Source: an uncultured Planctomycetia bacterium
Lineage (GTDB): Bacteria; Planctomycetota; UBA1135; GCA-002686595
NCBI GenBank assembly: GCA_938003765.1
Contig: CALKYE010000254.1
Coordinates: 43,362-107,361, forward strand
Length of the DNA: 64,000 nucleotides
Direction of reading: 5' to 3'
Part shown: positions 9,152 through 18,078 of the stretch, one piece after another
How the letters are laid out: each line of letters starts with the position of its first letter
Numbering within the stretch: the stretch's first letter is position 1
Notes under the pieces: generated by a model
The model's input: the letters and a program-made list of their open reading frames with translations, nothing else
Databases searched by the model: none
Told to the model about the DNA's origin: nothing
Program-made: the position numbers and the translations under genes

Positions 9152-9680
9152 CGCTGATCGGGCGCACGTCCCGGACTCACCGCGCGCAGAGTTCGCCGCG
9201 CTCGGGGCCGAGCCGCTGCGACGACTGTCGCCCGCCGCGAGATCGACCGGACTCATCACGCGCACATGTCCGACGAGCGGCCGGGTGACTCGGACGTGGT
9301 CGAGCTGGAGCACGACGCGCTAGTGATCGCGATCCGTGCCGTTGCGAGCCTCGTCGCACTGCTCGTGCTGTTCGCGCTGCGCCGCCGCAACGGCTGTGGA
9401 GAGCGACGATGGGCTGCGCAGGAGGGCTTCGTCCGTCGCGAGGCGCGCGTTCGAGGACTCTGGACGCGCCGCGCGAGCTCAGGGTGCGAAGACTCTTCCG
9501 AGCTCGAGGGGGCGAGCCGCGACGAAAGGCTGACTCTTCGCGCCTCGCGGGATTGCGCATTTGCCCCTACCATCGGAACGCTCGAGGCTCGACTGCGGGC
9601 GCCAGGGATGCGCCGCAGTGGCCGGCCCTCGCTCGCCGTTGTTGCGGCCTTCCACTGAACCCGACGGATCGACTCTCTCC
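9152..9680. other. Intergenic stretch, no supported gene
   Basis: About 530 bases between the DUF1501 terminator and the next start. An open frame from 9266 begins with a plausible membrane helix, but codon bias decays after about 45 codons and it runs into the next gene's leader, so I do not call it. TACCAT at 9568-9573 is a possible -10 element for the gene at 9681. Confidence 0.4.
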
Positions 9681-11597
9681 ATGCGACTCAGCGCCCGCCA
9701 TCTGGCTCCTTTCATCGCGCTCTCGTGCGCGTCCTCGCTCGCGGCCCAGTCCACCGCTCTCGTGAGCGCCACGGGCGTAGGAGGCCCCGGCAACGGCCGG
9801 TCCTGGCTCAGCCCGACGGGCTCGGCGGTCACGCCCGACGGCCGGTGGGTCGTGTTCCACAGCGACGCGAGCAATCTGACGAACACGAACTCGCCCGGTC
9901 AGACGGACGTGTACATCCGCGACCTCACCAGCGGTGGGACCGAGCGCATCAGCGTAGGAGGCGCCGGCGGCGAGCCCAACGGCCCGAGCACGAACGGCTC
10001 GGTCTCGAACGACGGGCGCTACGTGGTGTTCCAGAGCGAGGCGCAGAACCTCGCCGTCGGCGACACCAACCTGTCGAGCGACATCTTCTTGCGCGACCGT
10101 CAGCTCGGCATCACCACCATCATCAGCGTCAGCACGGGCGGCTCGATCGGCAACGCCGCCAGCTTCAATCCGGTCATCTCCGGCGACGGCCTGTTCATCG
10201 CCTACGCGAGCGCCGCGTCGAACCTGATCCTGAACGACCCCAACGGGAAGGTCGACGTGTTCGTGCGCAACCTCGCCACGGGCCAGACCCGCATGGTGAC
10301 CGTGTTGAGCGGCGGCGCGGACGGCGACAGCGATCAGCCCACGATCTCCGGCGACGGCCGCTTCATCGCCTTCCGCAGCGCAGCGACGAACCTCGTCGCG
10401 GGCGACCTCGGCGGCTTCAACGACATCTTCGTGCGCGACATGACCGGCACGAGCTTCGAACTCGTCAGCGTGTCGACCCTCGGCGCCCAGGCCGACGGGC
10501 CGAGCGACTTGCCGAGCATCTCCGCGGACGGCTCGCGCATCGTGTTCACCAGCACGGCTGCGAACCTCGCGATTCCGGGCGCTCCCACGCTGAACGTGCA
10601 CCTGCGCGATCGCAACGCGGGCTCGACCACGCTCTTGAACGTCGGACCTTCCGGGGTCTCCAACCTGGCCGCGACGCGGCCGCGCATCTCGAAGAACGGC
10701 GAGTACGTCTCGTTCCTCTCGCAGTCGAACAACCTGACCCCCGGGCACAGCGGCGCCGCGACCGACGCGTTCGCGCTGCAGCTCTCGACCGGCGTGATCC
10801 AGCGCGCGAGCCCGCCGATCACCCCGGAGCCCTCCGAGCCCAACTCGAACATCCTCGAGAACGGCGGCATCAGCGACGACGGACGCTTCATCGCCTTCTC
10901 GACTCCGGCGAGCAACCTGGTGGCGGGGGACGCGGGCAGCCTCGAGGACGTGTTCGCGCGCGATCAGTTGCGCGACTGGTTCATCGACGTCGACGCGGAT
11001 CAGTACGGCGACGTGACCACTCTGCTCACCGCGAGCTTCCGCCCGTCGGGCTACATCAGCGTCGGCGGCGACTGCGACGACGCCAACCCCGCGGTCAACC
11101 CGGGCGCCACGGAGGTCTGCAACGGGATCGACGACAACTGCGACGGCGTGATCGACGAGGTCGCGTGGCAGTCGTACTGCGGCACGGCCACCAGCCAGCG
11201 CGGTTGCCGTCCGAGCCTGAGCGCCGTCGGCTTCCCGAGCGCGAGCGCGGCTTCCGGCTTCACGCTGCGCATGAGCGGCGTCGACGGCCTGCGCCCGTGC
11301 TCGATGATCCACGGCTTCTCCTCGTCCGCGGTCGCGTGGGCGCTCGGCAGCACGAGCGTGCGCTGCGTCTCGTTCCCCTGGACGCGCGTGAACACGTCGC
11401 TCTCGAGCGGCACGCCGGGCCAGTGCGACGGCGAGTACTCGATCGACTGGCTCGCCTTCATGGCCGCCAACCCCGGCGCGATGGGCAACCCCCTCACGGC
11501 GGGCGCGACCTTCTACGTGCAGGGCTGGTTCCGCGACCCGGGCGCGCCGAAGAACTCGAACCTCGCCAACGCGGTGCAGTTCACGCTGTGCCCGTGA
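9681..11597 (+). CDS. Secreted PD40/TolB-like propeller with MopE-type metal site and shared C-terminal module
   Basis: 638 residues from the ATG at 9681. An upstream in-frame extension exists, but only the 9681 start gives a clean signal peptide (MRLSARHLAP... SLAAQ, about 1-22). The body (about 23-430) consists of repeated blades of the type 'SxDGRxVxFxSxAxNLxxGDxNxxxDVFVRD', typical of PD40/TolB-like propellers. Near residues 450-495 is a calcium/copper-type motif, DCDDANPAVNPGA-EVCNGIDDNCDG, matching the MopE family of putative metal-binding repeats. The last ~140 residues (YC...RGC...RCV...GQCDG...GWFRDP...FTLCP) are the Cys-containing module also found at four other loci here. Function is unknown; probably a surface-bound protein. 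Confidence 0.82.
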   Translation: MRLSARHLAPFIALSCASSLAAQSTALVSATGVGGPGNGRSWLSPTGSAVTPDGRWVVFHSDASNLTNTNSPGQTDVYIRDLTSGGTERISVGGAGGEPNGPSTNGSVSNDGRYVVFQSEAQNLAVGDTNLSSDIFLRDRQLGITTIISVSTGGSIGNAASFNPVISGDGLFIAYASAASNLILNDPNGKVDVFVRNLATGQTRMVTVLSGGADGDSDQPTISGDGRFIAFRSAATNLVAGDLGGFNDIFVRDMTGTSFELVSVSTLGAQADGPSDLPSISADGSRIVFTSTAANLAIPGAPTLNVHLRDRNAGSTTLLNVGPSGVSNLAATRPRISKNGEYVSFLSQSNNLTPGHSGAATDAFALQLSTGVIQRASPPITPEPSEPNSNILENGGISDDGRFIAFSTPASNLVAGDAGSLEDVFARDQLRDWFIDVDADQYGDVTTLLTASFRPSGYISVGGDCDDANPAVNPGATEVCNGIDDNCDGVIDEVAWQSYCGTATSQRGCRPSLSAVGFPSASAASGFTLRMSGVDGLRPCSMIHGFSSSAVAWALGSTSVRCVSFPWTRVNTSLSSGTPGQCDGEYSIDWLAFMAANPGAMGNPLTAGATFYVQGWFRDPGAPKNSNLANAVQFTLCP

Positions 11598-11626
11598 TCG
11601 GACGCGGCTAGAGCGTCGAGCCAAAG

Positions 11627-11673
11627 CAACAGCCCCGGGCCCGTTCGCAGCGCGACGGGACCCGGGGCTGTTG
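11627..11673. terminator. Bidirectional terminator hairpin
   Basis: CAACAGCCCCGGGCCCGT (11627-11644) pairs with ACGGGACCCGGGGCTGTTG (11655-11673): an 18-pair stem with one bulged A at 11660 and a ten-base loop. It lies between the convergent genes ending at 11597 (plus) and 11753 (minus) and probably serves both. Confidence 0.75.
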
Positions 11674-11752
11674 TCGTTCACCGCTCGTGCGCGGCCGGGT
11701 TCAGAGGGACCGCGGGCCGCGCCTGCGTCGAGGGTTGCGCGTCACACCGCTT

Positions 11753-14434
11753 TCAGCGGTAGACGAGCCGCACGCCGGGCGTCAGCGACGAGCTACGGCA
11801 TGCGAGCGGGTCGCGAAACCACGCTTGCACTTCGACCACTGCGCCTGCGACCCACGGGCTTCCGAGCGAGCCTGGTGTGGCGAGCTGGTACGCGCTCCAG
11901 TCGAGCGTGAGAGCGCCGTCGCACTGGCCAGTCGCGCCGCCTGAGTCCTGAGCGGGCAGTCGCTGGCGCGCTCCACTCACGCACAATCGAGCTGAGCCGT
12001 TCGCGCACCAAGGCTGATTCATCGCTCCGTTCACGCCGTAGAAGAAGAGCCCCGTGCGCTGGGCATCAATGTGATCCGCGTGGAGTTCGCAGACTGTCGA
12101 GTGGTCCACACTCGGGTGCGCCGTCGCCCAAATGCGCGAGTCGCACCCGTTCGTTGCGCTCGGAGCCTGCGGCGTGCAGAAGCTCTCGGGCCGCGCCGTG
12201 CTCCAGTGTGCGACGTAGCTGTCGCCGGCTGGACTGACGGCGAAGCTGCCGACCACGTAGATGCCTTCGTCTCCAGGTCGACTCGACCAAGCCAACTCGA
12301 AGAGTTCCACGTCGAGGCCAGCTCCCAGAGGTGTCCACGCGCCGTTGGACCAGCGCGCCAGTCTTCGCGCGGGTTGTCCGCCTGCGATCTGGAAGTTGCC
12401 CGCTGCGTAGAGTCCGCAGTCGGCCCCGCCCGCGGCGGAGGCCAGCGCGTTCACAGGTCCGGAGATCCCCACTCCGAGCGCATGCCACTGAGCGCCATCC
12501 CACTTCGCGATCCCTGGCGCCAGGATGTTCCCCGCGACGTTGAAACGCCCTCCGACGTACAGCGCCGGTCCACTCCCGTCGTCGTGGGTCACCAGCGCGT
12601 TCGCGGGCAGATCTGTTCCGCCTCCAACGGAGTTCCACGCCGTTCCGTCCCAGCGGGCGATGTATCGGACGGTCGGGCTTCCGACGACGCTGAAGTCGCC
12701 GCTCGCATACAGCTCGGGGCCCGCCCCGCTGTCGAAGAATGCCAGTCCTCTGGGCCACCCCCCGAGTCCACTCCCGACTTGCGCCCAGCTCGCGCCGGTC
12801 CAGCGAGCGAGGTTGAAGACCAGGCCCGACGACGCCTGATTGAATGGACCGCTGACGAAGAGCTGCGCGCCGGCCCCGGCGCCTCGTGACGCGACGCGGT
12901 ACACCGTGTTGTTCAGCCCCGCGGTCATGTCCACCCACACGGCGCCGTCCCAACGCGCTACGCGACTCGGATTCGTCGCGCCGGGCAACGTGAACGTCCC
13001 GACCGCGATCAGTTCCTCATGAATCGCGGGGTGAAAGGACCCGAGGTCGATCACGGAGCCCGTCAGCGCGCCGCCGACGTTGGACCACGCTTGGCCATCC
13101 CAGCGCGCGAGCGAGCCGAGTGCGATCCCTCCCGGGGCCATGGCGCCTCCGCCGAAGTAGAGCCCCGCCGCAGGCCCACTCTCGATCGAGTGCGCCGCAC
13201 CCACGGCCCGAGTGAAGCCCGGCGAGATGGGCTCGAAGGAGCCGTTGCGAGAACGCGCCAGATTGTTCGTGAGGGCGCTCCCGGCTCTGTCGAAGCGCCC
13301 GCCGATGAAGAACTGCGAGCCGCTCCCGTCGTCGAACGCGCAAGCGGTCGACACGAAGCTGCTCAACGTTGGTGCGACTCCACCGCCGACGCCGCTCCAA
13401 TTCACGCCGTCCCACCTGGCGATGCCATGCGCCCCCCCGCTGCTCGGTGCGCTGAGCGCGCCACAAGCGAACAAGACGGGCCCGCTGCCATCGTCAAGGA
13501 CAACCAGCTCGGACACGCCGCCGGCCAGGCCCAGAGATCCGACACTGACCCACTGAGACCCGTTCCACTTCGCGACGGATGAAGGCGGGCTCACCGAGAA
13601 GAATCCGATGCCTGACCCTGCGTAGAGCGCTTCCCCTGAGCCGTCGTCGAAGATCGCCAGTGACGAAACGCCGCCGCCAAGCCCGGCGCCGAAGGCAGAC
13701 CATGACTGCCCGTCCCAACGAGCGACGTTGTTGGCGGCCACACCGCCCGCGGAGCTGAAGTCGCCGCCGACGATGAGGTGCTCGACGCCCGCCACGGTCT
13801 GCGTCGCCAAGGACGTCACACGTGCGCCCACGACTCCGCCGCCGACATCGACCCAGGCTTGACCGTCCCACAGCGCAACTCGTCCGAGGGGAACGGACCC
13901 AGATGCTTGGAACTCTCCGCCGGCGAAGAAGCCGGGGCCTGAAGTGCGACGGGCGAGCGCGACGACGGAGCCGTTCAAGCCTGCGCCGAGGGCGCGCCAT
14001 GACGATCCGGTCCAGCTCGCTACGTTGTTGGCTGACGTTCCGCCAGCAGAGCTGAAGCTCCCGCCGATCACCAGTTCTCGGCCCGCGCCCGTGTCAACGC
14101 TCAGCAGCGGCGCGCCGCCCGCTGACTGCAGGCTCAGGCCCGACCCGAGCGGGGACCAGCCCTCACCGTTCCACTTGGCGATGCATGCTGCCGGCGTGGC
14201 GCCAGCCGTGGAGAACAAGCCGCTCACGAACAGCGCCGGCCCCGACCCATCATCGTGGACCGCGAAGTCGAGCACCACGGCTGAATCTCCCGGAGCGCTC
14301 ACGACCCCGGACTGCGGTCCGCGGAACGGACGCCAGTCCAGCCCGGCCGGGTCGTTCGCTCGCGCCGCCAGGCCGAGGCACGCGAGCAGCGCGAGCGTGC
14401 GAATCACGGGCGGCGAGCCGCAGCGCGACTTCAT
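11753..14434 (-). CDS. Secreted 13-repeat 'ARWDGxxW' propeller protein with shared C-terminal module
   Basis: 893 residues. A signal peptide (about 1-26) is followed by some thirteen repeats of 50-60 residues, each built on [IVL]-A-[RK]-W-[DN]-G-x-x-W-x-x-x-G-x-G-L, a turn, and 'DDGSG-x-x-L-[YF]-x-G-G-x-F-x-x-A-G'. The pattern resembles the Rax2/cortical-marker-like and Kelch-like propellers seen in secreted proteins of planctomycetes and myxobacteria. Repeat seven (LARSRNGSF) is degenerate and the fourteenth is half length. The last ~145 residues are the shared module (FC...NGC...LFFYG...LCV...RQR...GGATGQCDG...AWFRDP). Its ATG overlaps the stop of the gene upstream (TCAT at 11431+3000, i.e. 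14431-14434), so the two are translationally coupled. Confidence 0.82.
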   Translation of the reverse strand: MKSRCGSPPVIRTLALLACLGLAARANDPAGLDWRPFRGPQSGVVSAPGDSAVVLDFAVHDDGSGPALFVSGLFSTAGATPAACIAKWNGEGWSPLGSGLSLQSAGGAPLLSVDTGAGRELVIGGSFSSAGGTSANNVASWTGSSWRALGAGLNGSVVALARRTSGPGFFAGGEFQASGSVPLGRVALWDGQAWVDVGGGVVGARVTSLATQTVAGVEHLIVGGDFSSAGGVAANNVARWDGQSWSAFGAGLGGGVSSLAIFDDGSGEALYAGSGIGFFSVSPPSSVAKWNGSQWVSVGSLGLAGGVSELVVLDDGSGPVLFACGALSAPSSGGAHGIARWDGVNWSGVGGGVAPTLSSFVSTACAFDDGSGSQFFIGGRFDRAGSALTNNLARSRNGSFEPISPGFTRAVGAAHSIESGPAAGLYFGGGAMAPGGIALGSLARWDGQAWSNVGGALTGSVIDLGSFHPAIHEELIAVGTFTLPGATNPSRVARWDGAVWVDMTAGLNNTVYRVASRGAGAGAQLFVSGPFNQASSGLVFNLARWTGASWAQVGSGLGGWPRGLAFFDSGAGPELYASGDFSVVGSPTVRYIARWDGTAWNSVGGGTDLPANALVTHDDGSGPALYVGGRFNVAGNILAPGIAKWDGAQWHALGVGISGPVNALASAAGGADCGLYAAGNFQIAGGQPARRLARWSNGAWTPLGAGLDVELFELAWSSRPGDEGIYVVGSFAVSPAGDSYVAHWSTARPESFCTPQAPSATNGCDSRIWATAHPSVDHSTVCELHADHIDAQRTGLFFYGVNGAMNQPWCANGSARLCVSGARQRLPAQDSGGATGQCDGALTLDWSAYQLATPGSLGSPWVAGAVVEVQAWFRDPLACRSSSLTPGVRLVYR

Positions 14435-15732
14435 GGCGCGAAGAGCACGCTCACGCCATTGCTCGCGTTGAGTCCGTTGCCGCCGCCGGTCGGGTCGCGG
14501 TAGGCGAACTGGAAGTTCCAGGTCGAGCCGGCGAGCACCGCCGCGGGTCCGCCGCTGAACGGCGCGAGCGTCAGATCGAGCGGGCGGACGAGCGCGCCCG
14601 AGCTATCGGTGGTGAGCACCGGCGGCACGCGTTGCCGCGGCGCGCCGACGCACAGCGTGCCGGCGCCGTAGGGCGTGGTCGACTGCGTCGGACCGTAGAA
14701 CAGGAAGCCGTTCGCGCTGGTCGGCGCGTAGTTGACGCCGAAGGCGAGGTCGTTGGTCGCGATCGACGAGGTTCCGATCGGGCTCAGCACCGCGCCCGCG
14801 CCGGCCGAGTTCGGCGACGTGTCGCAGTACAGGTCGAAGTCGACCGGATCGCCGAGCGTGCGGTCGACATGCCGGATCAGCGTGCGCAGCGAGATCTCGG
14901 CCGCCCGGCGCGCGTTGGGCCAGCTCAGTCCCGAACCGACGTGGATGTGACCTGCTGCGACGCACCAGGCCGGGTCCGTCGGGCTCGAGTGGATCGACTG
15001 GTACCACACGCCGTGGTACGCGATGAACTCCGACAGGAAGCCGCCGCCGCTGCCCGAGAAGCAGATGAAGGCGCTGAGCGGCGGGCTCGCGGTGTTGACG
15101 TCGTCGAGGATCTCCTGGACCGGCAGAGTCGAGAGTCGGAGTTGGCCCGGCCCGATCGAGCTGTCGGGCGGCGCCGGCGTGGGCTGCGTCGGGCTGAGGT
15201 AGTCGCCCACCCACGACGTGCGGTTGTACTGGTTCATCTCCAGCTCCCAGTTCTGTCCCGTCCCGCCGCGGCTGAAGGTGATGATCGCGATGGGCTGCAG
15301 CGAGTTGACGATGGGCCAGAAGTCCGCGGAGGTGTCCTGGTAGTCGACGGTGAGATCGCCCGTGCCCATGCCGCAGCTCGAGCAGTTGGCCGGACTGAAC
15401 TCGGGGAAGTACGAGTAGACGTCGTAGCCGCGTCCCTCCCAGTTCGAGCCGATCCAACCCTGCGGGTTCTGCGCGGGGTTGGTGCTGAAGCGCCGCACCG
15501 CTTCGTTCGACGGCGGCCAGTAGCCGGTGAGGAGGATCGCGGGCCGCTGGCCGAGCTGCATCTGCTGCGCGCGCGGCGTCCCCGTCGTCGGCGTCGGCAG
15601 ATTCGACTGCGGCGGGTCGAGGCGACGGGCGAAGGTCGCCGGCGCTCCCATTTGGGCGGTTGCGGGGGCGGCGCCGAGCGCGACGGCCAGAGCGGGGAGC
15701 AGGGTCAGCGCGGGGACGATTTTGTTGAGCAT
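14431..15732 (-). CDS. Secreted pyroglutamyl-peptidase I-like protein, probable Ser in place of catalytic Cys
   Basis: 433 residues with a signal peptide (about 1-27). Residues 63-290 resemble pyrrolidone-carboxylate peptidase (C15). The Glu block 'GGTGQNWELEMNQYN' has E165 five residues before Asn170, as in the family's E-R-V-A-I-N. The nucleophile block 'SGSGGGFLSEFIAY' matches S-x-A-G-T-Y-x-C-N-x-x-x-Y in spacing but has Ser234 where the catalytic Cys sits. 'AAGHIHVG' supplies the catalytic His (H264). A nearby Cys224 exists but is not at the aligned position. About 130 C-terminal residues look like a degenerate copy of the shared secreted module (YC..., LFYG, LCVGAPRQR, YRDP). First gene of a two-gene operon. 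The family call is by motif spacing only. Confidence 0.6.
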   Translation of the reverse strand: MLNKIVPALTLLPALAVALGAAPATAQMGAPATFARRLDPPQSNLPTPTTGTPRAQQMQLGQRPAILLTGYWPPSNEAVRRFSTNPAQNPQGWIGSNWEGRGYDVYSYFPEFSPANCSSCGMGTGDLTVDYQDTSADFWPIVNSLQPIAIITFSRGGTGQNWELEMNQYNRTSWVGDYLSPTQPTPAPPDSSIGPGQLRLSTLPVQEILDDVNTASPPLSAFICFSGSGGGFLSEFIAYHGVWYQSIHSSPTDPAWCVAAGHIHVGSGLSWPNARRAAEISLRTLIRHVDRTLGDPVDFDLYCDTSPNSAGAGAVLSPIGTSSIATNDLAFGVNYAPTSANGFLFYGPTQSTTPYGAGTLCVGAPRQRVPPVLTTDSSGALVRPLDLTLAPFSGGPAAVLAGSTWNFQFAYRDPTGGGNGLNASNGVSVLFAP

Positions 15733-15782
15733 GGAGATCTGGAGTGATGGCGATGCGACGAACGAGTCAATCTACTCGGGGC

Positions 15783-16202
15783 ATGGATTACCCGCTGGAC
15801 CCACAGGGTTTCGATCCCGTCGCCACGATGCCGGCGGCCGGTTTCTTCGGCTTCGCGTTCCGCGCGCGTGACGAACGGTCCGCGACCGTCGCGCTGCCGC
15901 TGCGGCCCGAACTGTTCCAGGGTCAGCAGCGCGTTCACGGCGGCGTGATCGCCAGCCTGGCGGACACCTGCGCAGTCTGGTTGCTGCTGCCCCGCGTGCT
16001 GCCCGAGCGCACCATCACGAGCATCGAGTTCAAGCTCAACTTCGTGCGGCCGGCCGTCGCCGAGCGCGGCGAGTTGCTCGCGCTCGCGCGCCCCGTCCGC
16101 GTGGGTCGCACGGTCGCGCTGGCGGACGTGGACGTCACTCAGGCCGGCGAGCTCGTCGCCAAGGGCCTGTTCACGTACCTCGTGTCGCCGCTCGAGCGCT
16201 GA
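15783..16202 (+). CDS. PaaI-type hotdog-fold thioesterase
   Basis: 139 residues from ATG 15783. An in-frame GTG at 15744 would add 13 residues but would leave only 11 bases to the divergent gene's start, so I prefer 15783. The hotdog signature is clear: 'QQRVHGGVIASLADTCA' holds the HGG-x-x-x-x-x-x-D block found in PaaI-like acyl-CoA thioesterases, followed by 'TSIEFKLNFVRPAV' and a long strand with 'VGRTVALADVDVTQ'. It probably hydrolyses an acyl-CoA in the cytoplasm; the substrate is unknown. It is convergent with the glyoxalase-fold gene (13 bases apart). Confidence 0.88.
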   Translation: MDYPLDPQGFDPVATMPAAGFFGFAFRARDERSATVALPLRPELFQGQQRVHGGVIASLADTCAVWLLLPRVLPERTITSIEFKLNFVRPAVAERGELLALARPVRVGRTVALADVDVTQAGELVAKGLFTYLVSPLER

Positions 16203-16215
16203 CGCGCGCTGCGGT

Positions 16216-16590
16216 TCAGCGCTTCTCTTCGAGCAGGCCGACCAGATTGCCGTCCGGGTCGCGCAGGAAGCCGATCCACAGTTCGTGGTCGCTCATGCGT
16301 GCGGCGAGCTGCGGCGTGCGCTCGCTCAGCGCGCCGCGCGCGACGAACTCCGCGTGCGTCGACTCGATGTCGCTGACGCGGAAGTAGGGGATCGAGTTCG
16401 CGCCGACCGCGCCCGCGCCCTGCGGGATGCTCAGCATGATGCGGACGCCCTTGCCGTCGAGGAACGCGAGGCCCGGCGCGGGCCGGAACAGGAGCGCGAG
16501 TCCGAGGCAGCCCTGGTAGAAGCCCAGCGCGAGATCGACGTCGCTCACGGTGATGGCGAGTTGGGCGAGGCCTTCGACGCTGCGGGTCAT
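16216..16590 (-). CDS. VOC (glyoxalase/bleomycin resistance fold) protein
   Basis: 124 residues from the ATG at 16590. Further upstream in-frame sequence is low-complexity and unlike the family, so it is excluded. The paired beta-alpha-beta-beta-beta architecture of the VOC superfamily is visible: 'LAITVSDVDLALGFYQGCLGL' opens the first module, 'SIPYFRVSDIESTHAEFVARG' opens the second, and 'WIGFLRDPDGNLVGLLEE' closes it with the expected metal-ligand Glu region. Some family members are lactoylglutathione lyases or dioxygenases; nothing here specifies the substrate. Confidence 0.88.
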   Translation of the reverse strand: MTRSVEGLAQLAITVSDVDLALGFYQGCLGLALLFRPAPGLAFLDGKGVRIMLSIPQGAGAVGANSIPYFRVSDIESTHAEFVARGALSERTPQLAARMSDHELWIGFLRDPDGNLVGLLEEKR

Positions 16591-16939
16591 GGTTGAGTTC
16601 GCGTGCTCGGCACGATGTTCCTTCGACCGGTTCGTCGAGCGAGGCCCGACGTCGGCGATCCGCGCCCGCGCACCTGCGTCGTCGAACCGCGCGCCCGAAT
16701 CTACGCGGAGCCGAGCCCCGAGTGCTGCGCCGAGTCGCGCTCGAGGCGCGAGGTCCGCGCACTTCCCCAACGGCTGTCGACGCACGCCAATTCGCCCCGA
16801 ATCCGCGATTCGCCGTGGATTGCGGGTAACGCCGCCGCCGTGCGGGGGCTTCATCGCTGGGGCGACCTCCGCTCGCTTCCGTGGGCGCGCGCCGCGGCGC
16901 CCGCCACCGAGTTCCGACGCCAACCTCTCCGGCAGTTCC
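16591..16939. other. Divergent intergenic region, no gene seen
   Basis: About 350 bases between the divergent VOC gene and the secreted protein at 16940. It must hold both promoters. Apart from a small GAATC-CGC-GATTC inverted repeat near 16800 I see no clear element, and no open frame has convincing codon bias. Confidence 0.4.
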
Positions 16940-17926
16940 ATGTTCACCGCCAAGCCTGTGTTCCGTGTTCTCTCGCTGCTCGCCTTGGCTCTGCTCCCGG
17001 GCGCTGCGCGCGCGCAGACCAACCTGCTCGTCAACGGCGACGCCGAAGCAGGAGACACGAGTGGGTGGGTCGACCCCATCTCGCAAGGCTTCGACGTGAC
17101 GAGCTCACCGTCAGCGGTCTACGCCGGCGGATTCAGCTTCCACGCGGGGGTCACGGGCCCGATGGGCGCGTGGAACAACGAGCTGCGACAGGACGTCGAC
17201 GTCAGCTCGCTGGCCGCGATGATCGACGCGGGAACCGTCGTGAGCGTGTTCTCGTGCGCGGGGCGCACGAACGAGGGCGGCGGCTCGTCCGATCCCGGTC
17301 GGGTGCGCGTCGAGTTCCTCGCGGCGGGCGGCGCGTTGCTCGAGGTCTACGACACGGGCGTCTTCGCTCCCACCAACACCTGGGTCACGCGCGCGGACTC
17401 GCGTCCGGTTCCGGCGACGACCCGCAGCGTGCGCGTGCGGCTGATCGGCACGCGCTCGGTCGGCGCCTCGACCGACTGCTACTTCGACGAGCTCGTGCTG
17501 CGCATGCAGTGCGGCTCGGCCACGTACTGCACCGGCAAGCAGAACTCGCTCGGCTGCACGCCCGCGGTGAGCATCAGCGGAAACGCGAGCTTGTCGTCGA
17601 GCACGCTCGTCGTCGGCGCGTCGCAAGTGCTCAACAACAAGTTCGGGCTCCTGTTCTGGGGCTTGGCGCCGGCCGCTGCGCCGTTCCAAGGCGGCACGCT
17701 GTGCGTTCAGCCGCCGACGCTGCGCACGTTCACGCAGCTGTCCGGCGGGAGTCCCAGCGGCAACGACTGCACGGGCGCGTTCTCGTTCGCGTTCTCTTCG
17801 AGCTACCTCGCGAGCGTTGGGCTCTCGGTCGACGACGTCGTGTACTGTCAGTTCTGGTCGCGCGATCCGGCCAGCGCGATCACGACGAGCCTCTCGAACG
17901 CTGCGCAGTTTCGAGTCTGTCCCTGA
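16940..17926 (+). CDS. Secreted carbohydrate-binding-like protein with shared C-terminal module
   Basis: 328 residues from ATG 16940. A textbook signal peptide (MFTAKPVFRV... GAARAQ, 1-26) marks the start, although the frame is open for 130 codons upstream. Residues about 27-185 ('NLLVNGDAEAGDTSGWV', 'DPGRVRVEFLAAGGALLEVYDTG', 'RVRLIGTRSVGASTDCYFDEL') have the layout of a beta-sandwich such as the carbohydrate-binding or discoidin-like domains that begin with 'NxxFExGxxxGW'. The last ~140 residues are the shared module: YC...SLGC, GLLFWG, LCVQ...R, DCTG, FWSRDP, FRVCP. Probably cell-surface and glycan-binding. Confidence 0.8.
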   Translation: MFTAKPVFRVLSLLALALLPGAARAQTNLLVNGDAEAGDTSGWVDPISQGFDVTSSPSAVYAGGFSFHAGVTGPMGAWNNELRQDVDVSSLAAMIDAGTVVSVFSCAGRTNEGGGSSDPGRVRVEFLAAGGALLEVYDTGVFAPTNTWVTRADSRPVPATTRSVRVRLIGTRSVGASTDCYFDELVLRMQCGSATYCTGKQNSLGCTPAVSISGNASLSSSTLVVGASQVLNNKFGLLFWGLAPAAAPFQGGTLCVQPPTLRTFTQLSGGSPSGNDCTGAFSFAFSSSYLASVGLSVDDVVYCQFWSRDPASAITTSLSNAAQFRVCP

Positions 17927-18024
17927 CGGCGAGAGCGAGCTCGAGCTCGCCGGCCGCGAAGCGCTGCGCCATCGCGGACAGCTCGTGGTGACTCGAGGCC
18001 AGCGACGAGCTGTAGGAAACTAAA

Positions 18025-18059
18025 GAGCTGGCGCGACCTGATCGCAGGCGCGCCAGCTC
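18025..18059. terminator. Bidirectional terminator hairpin
   Basis: GAGCTGGCGCG (18025-18035) pairs with CGCGCCAGCTC (18049-18059), extended inside by CCTG/CAGG after one bulge, with a four-base loop. Short T-runs follow on both strands (GTTTC on plus; TTTAGTTTCC on minus). It sits between convergent genes ending at 17926 and 18079. Confidence 0.8.
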
Positions 18060-18078
18060 GTTTCATGCGCTCACACGC

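Noticed and set aside
9266..9658. Possible small membrane protein with a hydrophobic helix near its N-terminus
   Set aside because: The first ~45 codons look plausible, but codon bias is lost afterwards, there is no ribosome-binding site, and it runs into the next gene's leader.
9567..11681. Long minus-strand frame across the PD40 propeller gene
   Set aside because: Antisense shadow; it would also run through the terminator hairpin at 11627-11673.
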